This document shows, in pieces, positions 1 through 10,500 of a stretch of DNA of 64,000 nucleotides. Positions within the stretch are counted from its first letter, which is position 1; every line of letters starts with the position of its first letter. Position numbers and translations under genes: made by a program. The notes under the pieces were generated by a model. It was not told the origin of the DNA. It ran no database searches and saw only the letters and a program-made list of their open reading frames with translations. The DNA comes from Gillisia sp. CAL575 (GTDB taxonomy: Bacteria > Bacteroidota > Bacteroidia > Flavobacteriales > Flavobacteriaceae): positions 186,001 through 250,000 of the forward strand of contig NZ_APHJ01000054.1 in the NCBI RefSeq assembly GCF_000403785.1, read 5' to 3'.

Positions 1-6
1 TCGAAT

Positions 7-483
7 TTATTTGTCTATAGGCATTGCATCTAAAGAATCCTCTAATGCAATAAAGAGCAAGCAAGGACCTGCATTTCCACATTTTCCGTAATGAGGTTTT
101 TTGGCTGGACCATAAGCATAATTGCCCTGCTTCATTGTCTGTGTATTCTCTCCTTCATACGTAATTTCTAATTCTCCAGACAATAGAACCATTCGTTCTG
201 GAGAATTATGCCAATGATTCGGAAAATCAGTGTTTGCAGGTAATCTAAATAGAATGTCAGCATTTTTTTTAGTTGGATCTCCATGTAAAATTGCAACTTC
301 ACAACCCTCAGGCATAAACTCAGGACATGGTCCCCATATTATTTTGGAGCTACTAGGATTTATTACCACAGAATTTTCCAATATAGTTTCATCAGATTCT
401 TGGGCATAGGTGATTACCGGAGAAAAAGCTATTATGAAAAAGTATAATCCAATATTGCTAAATAATTTAATTTCTCTTTTCAT
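7..483 (-). CDS. Secreted cupin-domain protein
   Basis: A 158-residue protein with an N-terminal signal peptide (hydrophobic stretch about 9-27, ending TYA-Q) and one cupin barrel. The usual cupin metal ligands are visible: His90, His92 and Glu96 in the HWHNSPE motif, and His131 in the second cupin motif. Four cysteines lie at 53, 61, 135 and 141 and could form disulfides in an exported protein. The substrate cannot be read from the sequence; small secreted cupins of this kind are usually metal-binding proteins of unknown reaction. It lies 10 bases downstream of the flavin oxidase gene on the same strand, so the two are probably co-transcribed. Confidence 0.8.
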   Translation of the reverse strand: MKREIKLFSNIGLYFFIIAFSPVITYAQESDETILENSVVINPSSSKIIWGPCPEFMPEGCEVAILHGDPTKKNADILFRLPANTDFPNHWHNSPERMVLLSGELEITYEGENTQTMKQGNYAYGPAKKPHYGKCGNAGPCLLFIALEDSLDAMPIDK

Positions 484-493
484 TGTAATAGTA

Positions 494-1876
494 TTAAGGT
501 TTAATATTCTGATTTACTCTAAATAAATTTTTAGGATCGTACTTTCTTTTAATTTCCACTAACCTATCGTAGTTCCCTTTATAACTAGCTTTTACTCGTT
601 CTTCACCCTCATTCATTAAAAAATTAGAATATGCACCGCCTGCAGAATGTGGGTGAAGTGCTTCCCAGTAATCTTTACACCACTTAGTAATTTTAACAGC
701 ATTGGCGGGATCAGGGTCTACTCCTACTATCACTCCAGCATATTTTGCATCTCGATAAGCCCAGGCAGTTTCAGCGTTCTTTTTTCTACTTGCGGCTCCA
801 TTAATAGGGTATAGATGCATTTGAGATAAAGGAGTTGGAATTTGAGATCCGAATTTCTTATGCTGCTTTCTTAATTCTGGACCTAATTCATTAAAAAAGT
901 CTGCTCTCCAATACCATTGCAATCCCGGTGGGAATAAGCCATCAAAAAGAGTTTGAATTGCAGGGTAAGGCATCTCTCCTAAGTGTTCAAAAATAGGTTT
1001 CATTTCTCTTATAGGCTTAAATACATCTTCCGCATTTTTTTTGTCACCTAAATAACACCAAACAATTCCGCAGAATTGTTTATTATGAAGGAATTCTGGA
1101 AAAGGTGGTCCTGGAATTATCATAGTTGCAATAAACCCATTTAGATCTTCTTCTGCAGTTTCGATAAATGCATCGTACCATTCCATTACTTCTTCCACTT
1201 GGTCTATAGGCCATAATGTAGGACCTCCAAAAACTGTTTTTACAGGATGCCCTTGAAATTTAAAAGAGGTGATAATTCCGAAATTTCCTCCACCCCCACG
1301 AATTCCCCAAAAAAGATCTGGGTATTGATGGTTATTCACAGTGAGATAAGTACCATCTGCCATAACTATATCTACTTCTAAAAGGCTATCTATAGTTAAA
1401 CCATACTTTCTTGCCAAATAACCAACACCACCGCCTAAGGTAAGACCAGCAACTCCAGTAGATGAAATTATTCCAGATGGAATGGCTAATCCAAAGGCAT
1501 GTGTGGCATGATCCACTTCTCCCCATAAATTACCTGCACCTACAATTACCGTATTATCTTCAGCATTAACACGTACAAATTTGATCTCAGAAAGATCTAT
1601 GACCATTCCCCCATCACATGACGCGAGCCCACCTCCATTATGACCGCCTCCTCTTATTGCAAGTAGTAATTTATTATCTCTCGCAAAATTCACAGCTGAA
1701 ATTACATCGGCGGTATCTATACATTTAATAATCACACCAGGATGCTTATTGATCATTCCATTGTATAGCTTTCTGGATTCCTCATAATCTTTATCATCTG
1801 GAAAAATAATTTGACCTTTAATCTCTTTTGATAATACCTCCTTCATACTGGTATTTACTGTTCCCGTTAACTCCAT
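494..1876 (-). CDS. FAD-binding oxidoreductase, berberine-bridge-enzyme type
   Basis: A 460-residue flavoprotein of the PCMH-FAD / BBE family. The N-terminal half carries the FAD-binding fold with RGGGHN at 75-80; His79 is the residue that normally carries the 8-alpha covalent flavin bond. The cysteine used for a second covalent bond in plant and fungal BBE enzymes is not evident. The C-terminus ends in the BBE domain signature YDPKNLFRVNQNI. Such enzymes oxidise alcohols, sugars or phenolics with O2, giving H2O2. The substrate here is unknown. No signal peptide is seen. ATG start at 1876; the cupin gene follows closely. Confidence 0.9.
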   Translation of the reverse strand: MELTGTVNTSMKEVLSKEIKGQIIFPDDKDYEESRKLYNGMINKHPGVIIKCIDTADVISAVNFARDNKLLLAIRGGGHNGGGLASCDGGMVIDLSEIKFVRVNAEDNTVIVGAGNLWGEVDHATHAFGLAIPSGIISSTGVAGLTLGGGVGYLARKYGLTIDSLLEVDIVMADGTYLTVNNHQYPDLFWGIRGGGGNFGIITSFKFQGHPVKTVFGGPTLWPIDQVEEVMEWYDAFIETAEEDLNGFIATMIIPGPPFPEFLHNKQFCGIVWCYLGDKKNAEDVFKPIREMKPIFEHLGEMPYPAIQTLFDGLFPPGLQWYWRADFFNELGPELRKQHKKFGSQIPTPLSQMHLYPINGAASRKKNAETAWAYRDAKYAGVIVGVDPDPANAVKITKWCKDYWEALHPHSAGGAYSNFLMNEGEERVKASYKGNYDRLVEIKRKYDPKNLFRVNQNIKP

Positions 1877-2098
1877 ATCTAAATTATTTATTAATAAAAT
1901 TGAATTTGATAAGCCTAACGTTCAAAATGATTGTTACTCATTATGAAAGTTCTAAATTGTGGGGAAATATATTCGTGAGGTTATGGAGGGAATTAGTTGA
2001 TTTTCAGGATATTAAAGATAAGTAAAATTTAATCCATATCTGGATATAAATTAGTAATCCTTAAAAAAGGGAGATTGATTATTTAGAACTTGGAGGTT

Positions 2099-2464
2099 TT
2101 AGCTGGAAGTTGTCTCGGATTCAATATTTTTGGTTTGCCACGGAAATTTTCCTTCTATTTCAACTTGTAGAGAGATGCTTAAAAAGGTTCTTATAAGAAC
2201 GATCACTCCAAGGGTAAAAACTCGCTTAAGGGTAGGTTCTGTAACAACAGTTGCAATAATATCTGCTGCAACTAGTACTTCTAGACCTAATAAAATTGCT
2301 TTACCGAGTTCACGTCTTAATCTAGTATACAAATGATTTTTAAATTTTAATTGAGAGAAAAGAAAACGAGATATTGCTATTAAAGCTCCAATGGAAATAA
2401 TAATGACGCCTATGGCTTCCAGACCTTTTGCAACGTATTCTATATATAGTTTTACTTCGTCCAT
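2099..2464 (-). CDS. DUF1622 family membrane protein
   Basis: A 121-residue integral membrane protein with about three hydrophobic segments (near 12-32, 50-72 and 76-98). The central segment contains the family-like pattern LGKAILLGLEVLVAADIIATV, which is typical of DUF1622 proteins. The function of this family is not known. It lies 32 bases downstream of a universal stress protein gene on the same strand, so a shared transcript is plausible and a stress-linked role is a guess. Confidence 0.8.
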   Translation of the reverse strand: MDEVKLYIEYVAKGLEAIGVIIISIGALIAISRFLFSQLKFKNHLYTRLRRELGKAILLGLEVLVAADIIATVVTEPTLKRVFTLGVIVLIRTFLSISLQVEIEGKFPWQTKNIESETTSS

Positions 2465-2496
2465 ATTTTCTTATAACCTTTTACTAATTATAATAT

Positions 2497-2964
2497 CTAA
2501 GCTTTATTTTTAGTGGGAACCATATATACAGGAACCCTCGTGTTTTTTAGAACTTGCGAAGCAACGTCTCCAATAAAAATTTTCTCTAGAATATTATGAC
2601 TATGTGTGCCAATAACAATGGTGTCTGCCTTCCATAAAGTTGCATATTCTAATATCACATTTGCAGTACTTCCTTCAACTACTTTAGTTTCTACCTTGCT
2701 ATCATTAAGGTGATTTCTTACAGTGCTCAAAAAATTTTCTGCAACCTTATTCATTTCCTTATTAATATTTAAATCTACTTCCGCATCATAGCCATCATAA
2801 CCCATAAATGTAGGATATTGAACACCATAATATTGTAAATCTGCTATTACATGGAGCAGGCAAACTTCAGCATTTAAATATTTAGAAAGTTGATATCCAG
2901 CATCTGCTACAATTTCTGAAGTTGGATTATAATCTATACAAATAAGAACTTTTTTCATAATCAT
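2497..2964 (-). CDS. Universal stress protein (UspA family)
   Basis: A 155-residue single-domain Usp protein. It begins with the beta-strand KKVLICIDYN followed by an Asp at the usual nucleotide-site position. The C-terminal part has the ATP-binding-type pattern VIGTHSHNILEKIFIGDVAS (G-2x-G-9x-G-S/T-like), so it may bind ATP. Two start codons are possible, at 2964 and at 2958; the second (MKKVLICID) matches the usual family start better. It is followed by the DUF1622 gene in the same direction. Role: cytoplasmic stress or starvation response, partner unknown. Confidence 0.85.
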   Translation of the reverse strand: MIMKKVLICIDYNPTSEIVADAGYQLSKYLNAEVCLLHVIADLQYYGVQYPTFMGYDGYDAEVDLNINKEMNKVAENFLSTVRNHLNDSKVETKVVEGSTANVILEYATLWKADTIVIGTHSHNILEKIFIGDVASQVLKNTRVPVYMVPTKNKA

Positions 2965-3199
2965 GTTTATTAAGTAAACAACTAATATATAAGCCTAGAA
3001 AGTATTACTAATTTCGTTAATAATTAGATCAACACACTAACATTAAAAAGTTTTTTATTTCAATTGAAGAATTCCTTAATAATTTTCAACTTCTTAACAT
3101 ATAGTGTTAAACCATTGCAAAATATGATTTTGGTTATTTTTTTTCGATAATTATCATAGTATCTTTATAAAAGTTTATATAATTAACAAAAATAAAAAT

Positions 3200-3682
3200 A
3201 TGAAAACAACCAGAGAAGAAGCAAGAGAAGAAAGTCATGATGAAGTTGTAAATAACCTTAATGAACTTTTAGAGAAAAATTATGACGCGGAAAAAGGCTT
3301 TAAAAAAGCATTAGAGGATGCAAAGAATCCAAGTCTTAAACAATTCTTTAAGCAACAAGCTGTGATAAGAAGCAGATTTAAAACCGAAATAGAAAAAGAG
3401 CTTCATGATCTGAATGCTCATCCAAAGGTAAAAGAAGGTAGTACTACTGGAAGTCTACACCGAACTTGGATAGATATAAAGACTGCCCTTTCTGGAAATG
3501 ATGATGAATCTGTTTTGGAAGAATGCATTAGAGGCGAAAAAGCTAGTGCTAAAGAATATGAGGAAAAATTGAGCAAAGGTCATTTTCCTCCTAATGTAAA
3601 AACAGTGTTAACTAGCCAGTTACACGAAATACAAAATACCATATCTAAAGTAAAAAGATTAGAAGATATCGCAGACGATTAA
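3200..3682 (+). CDS. DUF2383 / PA2169-type four-helix-bundle protein
   Basis: A 160-residue, highly charged, all-helical cytoplasmic protein with no signal peptide. The spacing of helices and the pattern LNELLEKNYDAEKGFKKALEDA followed by a second helix pair (ECIRGEKASAKEYEEKL) match the ferritin-like DUF2383 (PA2169) family. Its molecular role is unknown; such genes are often stress-induced. It is divergent from the Usp gene with a 235-base intergenic region and ends in a strong intrinsic terminator. Confidence 0.8.
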   Translation: MKTTREEAREESHDEVVNNLNELLEKNYDAEKGFKKALEDAKNPSLKQFFKQQAVIRSRFKTEIEKELHDLNAHPKVKEGSTTGSLHRTWIDIKTALSGNDDESVLEECIRGEKASAKEYEEKLSKGHFPPNVKTVLTSQLHEIQNTISKVKRLEDIADD

Positions 3683-3698
3683 ATAGTTTGTAAACCCG

Positions 3699-3736
3699 AA
3701 AAAAAGCCACAAATTTCTTTATTTGTGGCTTTTTTA
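3699..3736 (+). terminator. Bidirectional intrinsic terminator
   Basis: A near-perfect hairpin: AAAAAGCCACAAAT at 3701-3714 pairs with ATTTGTGGCTTTTT at 3721-3734 across a 6-base loop. A T-run follows on the plus strand and an A-run precedes it, so it can end both the DUF2383 transcript (plus) and the secreted-protein transcript (minus). Confidence 0.9.
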
Positions 3737-3762
3737 AATTCTAAACTGTTTTTATATTTTAA

Positions 3763-4401
3763 TTATTGCTTAACTACTATCACACTGGCTTTAGCTCCTG
3801 TGAGCAAATTCCATTCGTTTGTAGTTATTAATTCCCCTTGATCACCATATATTTTGAATGCCGCGGTATTTGGTCCTGAACTCCCTTGATTCAGCGCCTC
3901 AATCTCAATCGTATTAAAACCGCTTTCCAACTTCACTAAAATTGGTGTGTAATTTGCCTGTAATTGAATAACCGATTCTATCATTTTGCCATTTACATAT
4001 ACCCTTACTTTATCTCCATCTACATATTGATAATCTCTACACAAAACCTCGACATAACTTCCACTTGTTTTAAAATCACCTAAATATTGGTCTTTTCTAA
4101 ATTCTTCACTAATCCTCTTATCTTCAGTCCATTTTTTTTCGATATAATCTCCAGCAGTTAACAGATCATTGCCGGTTTTCATACTAAAATTTTCCTTTTT
4201 CTCTGAAGGTAAATTAGAAGTTCTCTCTTTAGCCTTAAAAAATGGATTAGCAGATTTTGTAGTAGGAATTGCAGATCCTTCAGAAGGAGGTGGAAATGAA
4301 GTCCCCGCACGCTCAATAGGGGTAGATTTAATTGGTGTTTCTTGAGAAAACACAAAACTAGAACTAATAATAAATAAGAAAAAAAATAAATATATTTTCA
4401 T
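3763..4401 (-). CDS. Secreted protein of unknown function
   Basis: A 212-residue protein with a clear signal peptide (MKIYLFFFLFIISSSFVFSQ, cleavage near 19/20), a low-complexity Pro/Ser/Thr/Lys linker to about residue 80, and a C-terminal region of beta-strand character (about 105-212) with DKVRVYVNGKMIESVIQL and NTIEIEALNQGSSGPNTAAF. That region looks like a beta-sandwich with a ligand- or carbohydrate-binding look, but I do not recognise a named family. No lipobox and no T9SS sorting domain. It is a single-gene unit, ended by the shared terminator at 3.7 kb. Confidence 0.7.
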   Translation of the reverse strand: MKIYLFFFLFIISSSFVFSQETPIKSTPIERAGTSFPPPSEGSAIPTTKSANPFFKAKERTSNLPSEKKENFSMKTGNDLLTAGDYIEKKWTEDKRISEEFRKDQYLGDFKTSGSYVEVLCRDYQYVDGDKVRVYVNGKMIESVIQLQANYTPILVKLESGFNTIEIEALNQGSSGPNTAAFKIYGDQGELITTNEWNLLTGAKASVIVVKQ

Positions 4402-4534
4402 TTAATGAAATTAAGTAATTATTAGAAAAATCATAATATCAAAAATAGCACCATGAATATAAAAATCAGATATTATATGGATGAATAAGGACCTAACTAA
4501 AAATTCTGCTTAAATTTATCAAAAAAATCTTTCC

Positions 4535-5191
4535 ATGCAAGTTATCAATCTAGGCAAACAACAATCTATACTAAATAAATTTATATCAGAATTAAGGGAT
4601 GTATCTATTCAATCTGACAGAATGAGATTTCGTAGAAATATTGAGAGAATAGGGGAAGTTTTAGGTTATGAATTAAGCAAATCCCTTTGCTACAATAATG
4701 TAGATATCAAAACCCCTTTAGGGATCTCAAAATGTAATATTCCCGAAGAAGATGTTGTTATCTGCTCCATTCTTAGAGCTGGTTTACCGCTACATCAAGG
4801 ATTATTGAATTATTTTGACAGAGCTGAAAATACATTTATTTCTGCATATAGACATCAAATTTCTGAAACAGAGTTTGAAATTAAGGTAGAATATTTAGCT
4901 TCTCCTTCTTTAGATAATAAAATTTTAATCTTAGCTGATCCCATGTTGGCTACAGGACGTTCTTTTGTAAACGTTTATAAGGCTTTGAAATCTATGGGAA
5001 CTCCAAAGCAAATACATCTGGCTTCAGTAATAGGTTCTGAGGAAGGTATCACTCATATTGCTGAACATTTCCCTGAAGACACAAGGCTTTGGATAGCAAC
5101 TGTAGATAAAGAATTGAATGATAAAGGTTATATTGTTCCAGGTTTGGGAGATGCTGGAGATTTAGCATACGGCGTTAAACTTCAACATTAA
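4535..5191 (+). CDS. upp: Uracil phosphoribosyltransferase
   Basis: A 218-residue type I phosphoribosyltransferase that makes UMP from uracil and PRPP (pyrimidine salvage, cytoplasm). The PRPP loop is ADPMLATGRS around residues 134-143, the SILRAGLPL segment (78-86) is the family's conserved N-terminal motif, and PGLGDAGDLAYG near the C-terminus is the uracil-binding loop. Length is normal. Its stop codon overlaps by 4 bases with the stop of the convergent tamL gene. Confidence 0.95.
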   Translation: MQVINLGKQQSILNKFISELRDVSIQSDRMRFRRNIERIGEVLGYELSKSLCYNNVDIKTPLGISKCNIPEEDVVICSILRAGLPLHQGLLNYFDRAENTFISAYRHQISETEFEIKVEYLASPSLDNKILILADPMLATGRSFVNVYKALKSMGTPKQIHLASVIGSEEGITHIAEHFPEDTRLWIATVDKELNDKGYIVPGLGDAGDLAYGVKLQH

Positions 5192-7512
5192 AAAGGATAT
5201 CCTATTGCAAAGTTTAGTACTGGATTTTGGTAATCAAAATTAAATTGCTTTCCATCTGTTGGTCTTTTTACCGCAGTAGCAAGATCGAACCTAATTACAA
5301 AACTTTGAATATCTATTCTTAGTCCTGCTCCTACTCCAATTCCAAGCTCGTTAATAAAATCACTACTAAATTTACCACCTTCTAAAGAATCATTGGTATT
5401 CCATACATTGCCTGCATCTGCAAATAAAGCACCTTTAAAAAAAGAATAAATTGGAAAACGATATTCTACATTGGCTTCCAATCTAATATTTCCAGTCTGA
5501 TCAAAATAGGAAAGGTTATCTTCAGATTCTTCTGGCACATAAGTTCCAGGACCTAATGATCTTGTTTTAAATGCTCTAACACTATAAGGTCCGCCAGAGA
5601 AATATTGTCTTGTATACGGCATAACATCCGAATTCCCATAAGGCATTCCCAGTCCTGCAAATAATCTAGTTGCAATCTTTTGCTCTTTGGCAAAATTAAA
5701 ATGATACCTAAAATCTATATCAGCTTTTGCATATTGAGCATATTCAAGTCCTGCAAACTTTTTAGGTTCACCATCATCTGAACTGGAACTAACAAGATCC
5801 AATGTGTTTCCTGCGATATCTACATTAAAACTTGTAAAGACTTGATGAGTTTTTGCGATATCTACCATTCCATTATAGGTAAAGGTATACGTAAGACCAG
5901 CTATAAATTGCTGATCAAAACTAGTTTTTAGAAAAGGATTTGCAGTTAAAATATCATCAAATGCTTGTGTTGTATTTGCTAGTTTAACGTAATTAACAGC
6001 TATTGGATTAAATTCGTGCGTGATATATTTGTTGGCATTCCAATAGTAACCGAAGCTTCCATAAAATGACATAAGACTAAATAGATTAGTTCTTGTTAAG
6101 TAATCTGCTCCTAGGCTAATCTTGGTTTTTGGGATGGCATACTTAAAAAAGTCTTTACTAATAGATATTGGAAACAACAATCTTGGATAAATAAGATCTG
6201 CTCCTATTCCAAACTCTAAACTATTAAATCCAGATTGATTTCCTTTTGCAAGTTGAAACTCATACCCAAATTTCGCGGTTAAATTCAAAATTTCTCCACC
6301 TTTAAAAAGGTTACGGTTTACATAAGTTAGGGCTAAATTAGGACCGGCAAAATTATTAGATTTGGTAACTGCCTGCAGTTCTGCTCTTATTGCTCTTTTA
6401 TTTAAAGGAGACAGGAAGATATTCGCTTCCAGAATCCCTAAACTATCTGTAGAAAGTGAGTCTATTTCATCATATCTAATATTCACAAATTTATATGCGC
6501 CAATGGTGGACAAACGCCTACTAGTCGCGCTAGAATTGCTGGGACTAAAATATTGTCCTTCTTCAATTAATAAAAAAGGATCTAATTTATTAGGTTTGAA
6601 ATATTCAACATCTTGAATAAAGTTCTTTTCAGCAAACCGAATGGTATCTTTAAGAATACTGTCGTTACCTATCACATGGTTGGGAAAGATATTAACCTTA
6701 CTTATTTTGTAAGGAACAATCGTGCTTTTAGGTACATCCTTTTTTAAACGTAAAAAAATATCAAATCTTTTATTTGAATATTGATTAGTATCTGCTTCAA
6801 AAATCAAAAGGCCTGGACCAAAATTATAATAACCTCTCTGCTTTAAATCAAGATCTATTCGCACTCTTTCTTTTTTTAATTCGGAAAGATCATATCTCAT
6901 ACCTTTTTTTAGTTCAGTATTTGATATTCCAGCGGCAATGTCTTCATAGACTAGGGAACTATCTGAATCTATCTTGTATTGCTCCATAAGATATGGTTGT
7001 GATAACCTTACACTATAATCTACCCTTGCCTCTTTCTCGATAGAATCTTTTTCTACTCTTGAAGTAACTTCACTAAAAAAGAATCCTCTATTTTCTAATC
7101 TATTTAATATTAAACTTTCAGTTTGTGCCTGGTCTATTCTTGTAGAATATACAGGTTCCTCCCCAAATTTCTTGTTCAGGAATTTATTAATGAAACCAGG
7201 CTTCTCTTTTTGAGCTTTATAATGAAAATAAAGTCCCGGTCGCATTCCTAAAAACTCTTTATTCTTAACTGGTTTTAAAACTTTTTCTAATTCTGTTTTA
7301 ATAGTCTCTATATCCCTAATGGTATCTATTTTGGTACTAAATTCAACATTAGCACCAGCATATAAAAGTTTATCTTCAGGAATATATTTTTCAACACTAC
7401 AACTAAAGATAAAGCCTAATAATAGTAGCAAACTACTAACTTTAAGAATTGAAAACATCCCAAAGAATGTATTAAATATGTTATTTCTTTTCATCTCTCT
7501 TAGCTTCATCAA
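5188..7512 (-). CDS. tamL: Omp85-family outer-membrane lipoprotein, TamL type
   Basis: A 774-residue BamA/TamA-family protein: POTRA-like repeats over about residues 40-350, then a 16-stranded-barrel-type region to the C-terminus (ending in aromatic residues, YPF). The N-terminus has a hydrophobic stretch ending in a lipobox (FIFSC, Cys38), so it is predicted to be a lipoprotein, as known for the Bacteroidota TamA variant TamL. The GGPYSVRAFKTRSLGPG segment resembles the conserved L6 loop of Omp85 proteins (VRGF/Y). The start is uncertain: ATG at 7512 or 7494; both overlap the 3' end of tamB (by 32 or 14 bases), so translational coupling is likely. Works with TamB in moving or assembling outer-membrane components. 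Confidence 0.9.
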   Translation of the reverse strand: MMKLREMKRNNIFNTFFGMFSILKVSSLLLLLGFIFSCSVEKYIPEDKLLYAGANVEFSTKIDTIRDIETIKTELEKVLKPVKNKEFLGMRPGLYFHYKAQKEKPGFINKFLNKKFGEEPVYSTRIDQAQTESLILNRLENRGFFFSEVTSRVEKDSIEKEARVDYSVRLSQPYLMEQYKIDSDSSLVYEDIAAGISNTELKKGMRYDLSELKKERVRIDLDLKQRGYYNFGPGLLIFEADTNQYSNKRFDIFLRLKKDVPKSTIVPYKISKVNIFPNHVIGNDSILKDTIRFAEKNFIQDVEYFKPNKLDPFLLIEEGQYFSPSNSSATSRRLSTIGAYKFVNIRYDEIDSLSTDSLGILEANIFLSPLNKRAIRAELQAVTKSNNFAGPNLALTYVNRNLFKGGEILNLTAKFGYEFQLAKGNQSGFNSLEFGIGADLIYPRLLFPISISKDFFKYAIPKTKISLGADYLTRTNLFSLMSFYGSFGYYWNANKYITHEFNPIAVNYVKLANTTQAFDDILTANPFLKTSFDQQFIAGLTYTFTYNGMVDIAKTHQVFTSFNVDIAGNTLDLVSSSSDDGEPKKFAGLEYAQYAKADIDFRYHFNFAKEQKIATRLFAGLGMPYGNSDVMPYTRQYFSGGPYSVRAFKTRSLGPGTYVPEESEDNLSYFDQTGNIRLEANVEYRFPIYSFFKGALFADAGNVWNTNDSLEGGKFSSDFINELGIGVGAGLRIDIQSFVIRFDLATAVKRPTDGKQFNFDYQNPVLNFAIGYPF

Positions 7513-10500
7513 TTATGGCTTTTTCAAATAACTCTTTGAACTTATTAAATTCTTGTGTGAAAATAAGTGCAATACCACTTACTATAAGTTGACCATCTAT
7601 AACATTATCAAATCTATTCACTCTAAAACCTTTAAGCCTAAATCTTCCGTTCTCAGTTAGCAGATATTCCAAACTCACATTACCTATAATTGCATTGCTT
7701 TCTCCACTTTGATCACTACCTTGAATATCAACATTACTTCCCACTCTAACAATTAATCTATCATCTAGTAGTTTCTTTTGCGCTGCCACTTCCAATTGAG
7801 TTCTATCTTCAGGATTTGCTCCCTGGTAATCTGTAAAACTATCCAATCCAAAATCCAGCTCTAATCCAGATTTTCCAAGTATTTTATTCGATAGTAAGTT
7901 TAACTGATCTGAGAGTGCCTGATTTAGGTTATCACGAGCCACTGTTGCTACTCCACCACCACTACTATCAGTTCCAGATTCTGGGAAGAATTTGTTCAAT
8001 ACTAATAAAGAGAATACTTGTTTGTTTAACTCCCCTTCTTGTTTATTTAATTGTTGGACTCTTCCATAAACTTCACCCCCTATAGCACCTTGCTCATCTT
8101 CAGGCATATCCAAATTAAATGTTAGCACAGGTTGCATTAATTCTCCATCTACATTTAAGTAAACTAGGAAATCTAGTTCTTGTCTAAATCTATTTTGGTC
8201 TCTCTGATCTGCTCCGGAGAGCTGCGCGGCCATTAAACTGCTGGCTGAGGTTTCTACTTTATAAACTGCACTAGCATTTAAATTGGCATCGTAAGGATCT
8301 CCAGACCAGGTTATTGTACTACCATCCACAATTTCAAAACGTCTTTTCACCAAATTATAAAGACTCATTTCATAATGCCCAGAACTAATGTCTATTCGGC
8401 CAGATAAAGTTGTTCTTCCATTTGGAAGGATACTAAAAAGCAGATCTCCCTCTCCAGATGCTGCTAGATTGTCCCCAGTTTCCTGATCTACTATCATATT
8501 GAAAACAGCCTCATCATTAATTGAAATATTCGCGTTTACTTCATATCCAGAGATTACCACAGATTCTTCTTTGGTTTTAGTTAAAATATCATCTGGATCT
8601 TCTCTATTTACAAAAATCACAACTCCATCTCGCTCTACAATATCCAATGCTGCTTCTGGTACAACATAAGTAATATTTGTATCTGGCCCAACTTTTAGGT
8701 CTAAATCCAATTTCGGTAACAAGAGATCTCCAGTTAATTTAGCTTTTGCATCAAAACTCGCAACTCCATAAAATAAATCATTATCTTCTTTAGTAGAATT
8801 CAGGACTTTGAAATTATTAGCAACAAAATTTAGATCGAAGCTAGGATTTAAATAGGTTTCAGTAAGAATTGAACCATCCATTACGAAGGAGTTACTATTT
8901 TCATCCTGGATCTTAAAATTATTAAAGTAGATTCCCTTATTGTCAAGTTTCAACAATTCATTTTCAAATAGAAAGTTAGCATTTAACATTGACACCTCAA
9001 ACTGGGCATTGTTGAAGTTGAATTCTCCATTATATTGTGGTTCTAGGGTTGTTCCACTCACCTTCATCTTTCCTGAAATATATCCTTTCCCATTCGTGAT
9101 CTCTCCACCAGACAAGCCATCCAGTGCAATCATATTAAATTTATTAAGACTTAAGTCTAAATTCAACTTCGCTGCAACTTCGTTAGCCAAATAATCCCCA
9201 GTTACATCTAAGTCTACATTTCCATCTTTTACTGCTAAGTTAAAATCGTAGCTATTGTTTCCAATAGATTTTGCATCTAGTGTTAGCCTGCCAAGTGGTG
9301 CTCCTAAAACTTCAAGATCTAAAATTTCCAGATCTGCTAAAATTCCTGTCTCAAGAAATGGATCTTCAATCAATAGATCTCCGCTCATGATACCTTTAGC
9401 CAGATATTCATCTGGGTTTAAATAGCTAAGGAATGTTTGCAAAGTGAAATTTTTAAAATTTACTCCTATATGCTCCTTTGCAATTCCAAATTTATCTGAA
9501 TAAAAATCAACTAGTTGATTCTCATGAGAGAAAGAAAAATCTTTAAATTGAATTCTATTTTCATAAAAAGAAACTTCATTTGTTGCTGGGATCTCCCAAG
9601 CTTGTTGGTTGAGAATAATATTATCTGGCACTATATGCAAGTATAAGATATCGTTAGCTTCAAATATCTCTGTTTTCATATGCACTAGTTGCTTATCATC
9701 ATTATATGAACTAAAATCCATAAATAATTTCCTGTCGGTTATTCGCCCGTCCAGAAGTGTCTTCTTAATTGCTAAAGGTCCGGCGGTGAGAGAATTCAGT
9801 CCAAAATCGAATTTAAGGTCTGACGCGTCAGAATTTATGTTGAAAGCAAGGCTATCTATCTCTGTTCCCCAAAAATCTATATAAGGTATATTTACAGATC
9901 CAATCAGAGTTCGTTCCTTTTCACTAAAATCCATTTTGACATTGATGGTGTCCAACTCTGTTAATCTGGTTACAAACACATCACTTAAGATTGGAGCATC
10001 TATAATTTTTCCTCGAACTATTACAGAGACTGGATTTACAGCGGTATCTCTAATTTTTTCTGGATGTAAATAACTTGTAAAATGTGTTTGTAGTGAGGCA
10101 GAAAGGTCTGCAGGGTTTGCATTAGATCTTAAAGTAAGATCTAGCATTTTATTATTTATATCTAAAGAAGTGGAATCTGGCAATACATAAGCAGATAGTC
10201 CTACATCCCCAAGTAAATAAGATTGATTATCATAAATTGCTAATCCATCGGTCACTGCAGCATTTATTTTGTAAGTCTCTAAATCCCCTTTAAAAGTTGC
10301 ATTTATTTTCAGCGCGCTTGTTATTTGTTTTTCAGTAAAGCCTAGGGCATTTAGATTGGCACCTTTTACATCAATATCCATATCAATTTGACTAGCGATT
10401 GTATCTAAATTCACATAGCCATTAAGGGCAATATCTAAATTCTCATCTTTATAATTAGCAGTAACTGGTCCCTCCCCATCCAAAAACTCCCCATTAATCT

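Noticed and set aside
1828-2025. Plus-strand 65-codon frame near the flavin oxidase start
   Set aside because: It overlaps the start of a well-supported gene on the other strand and is a low-complexity AT-rich translation.
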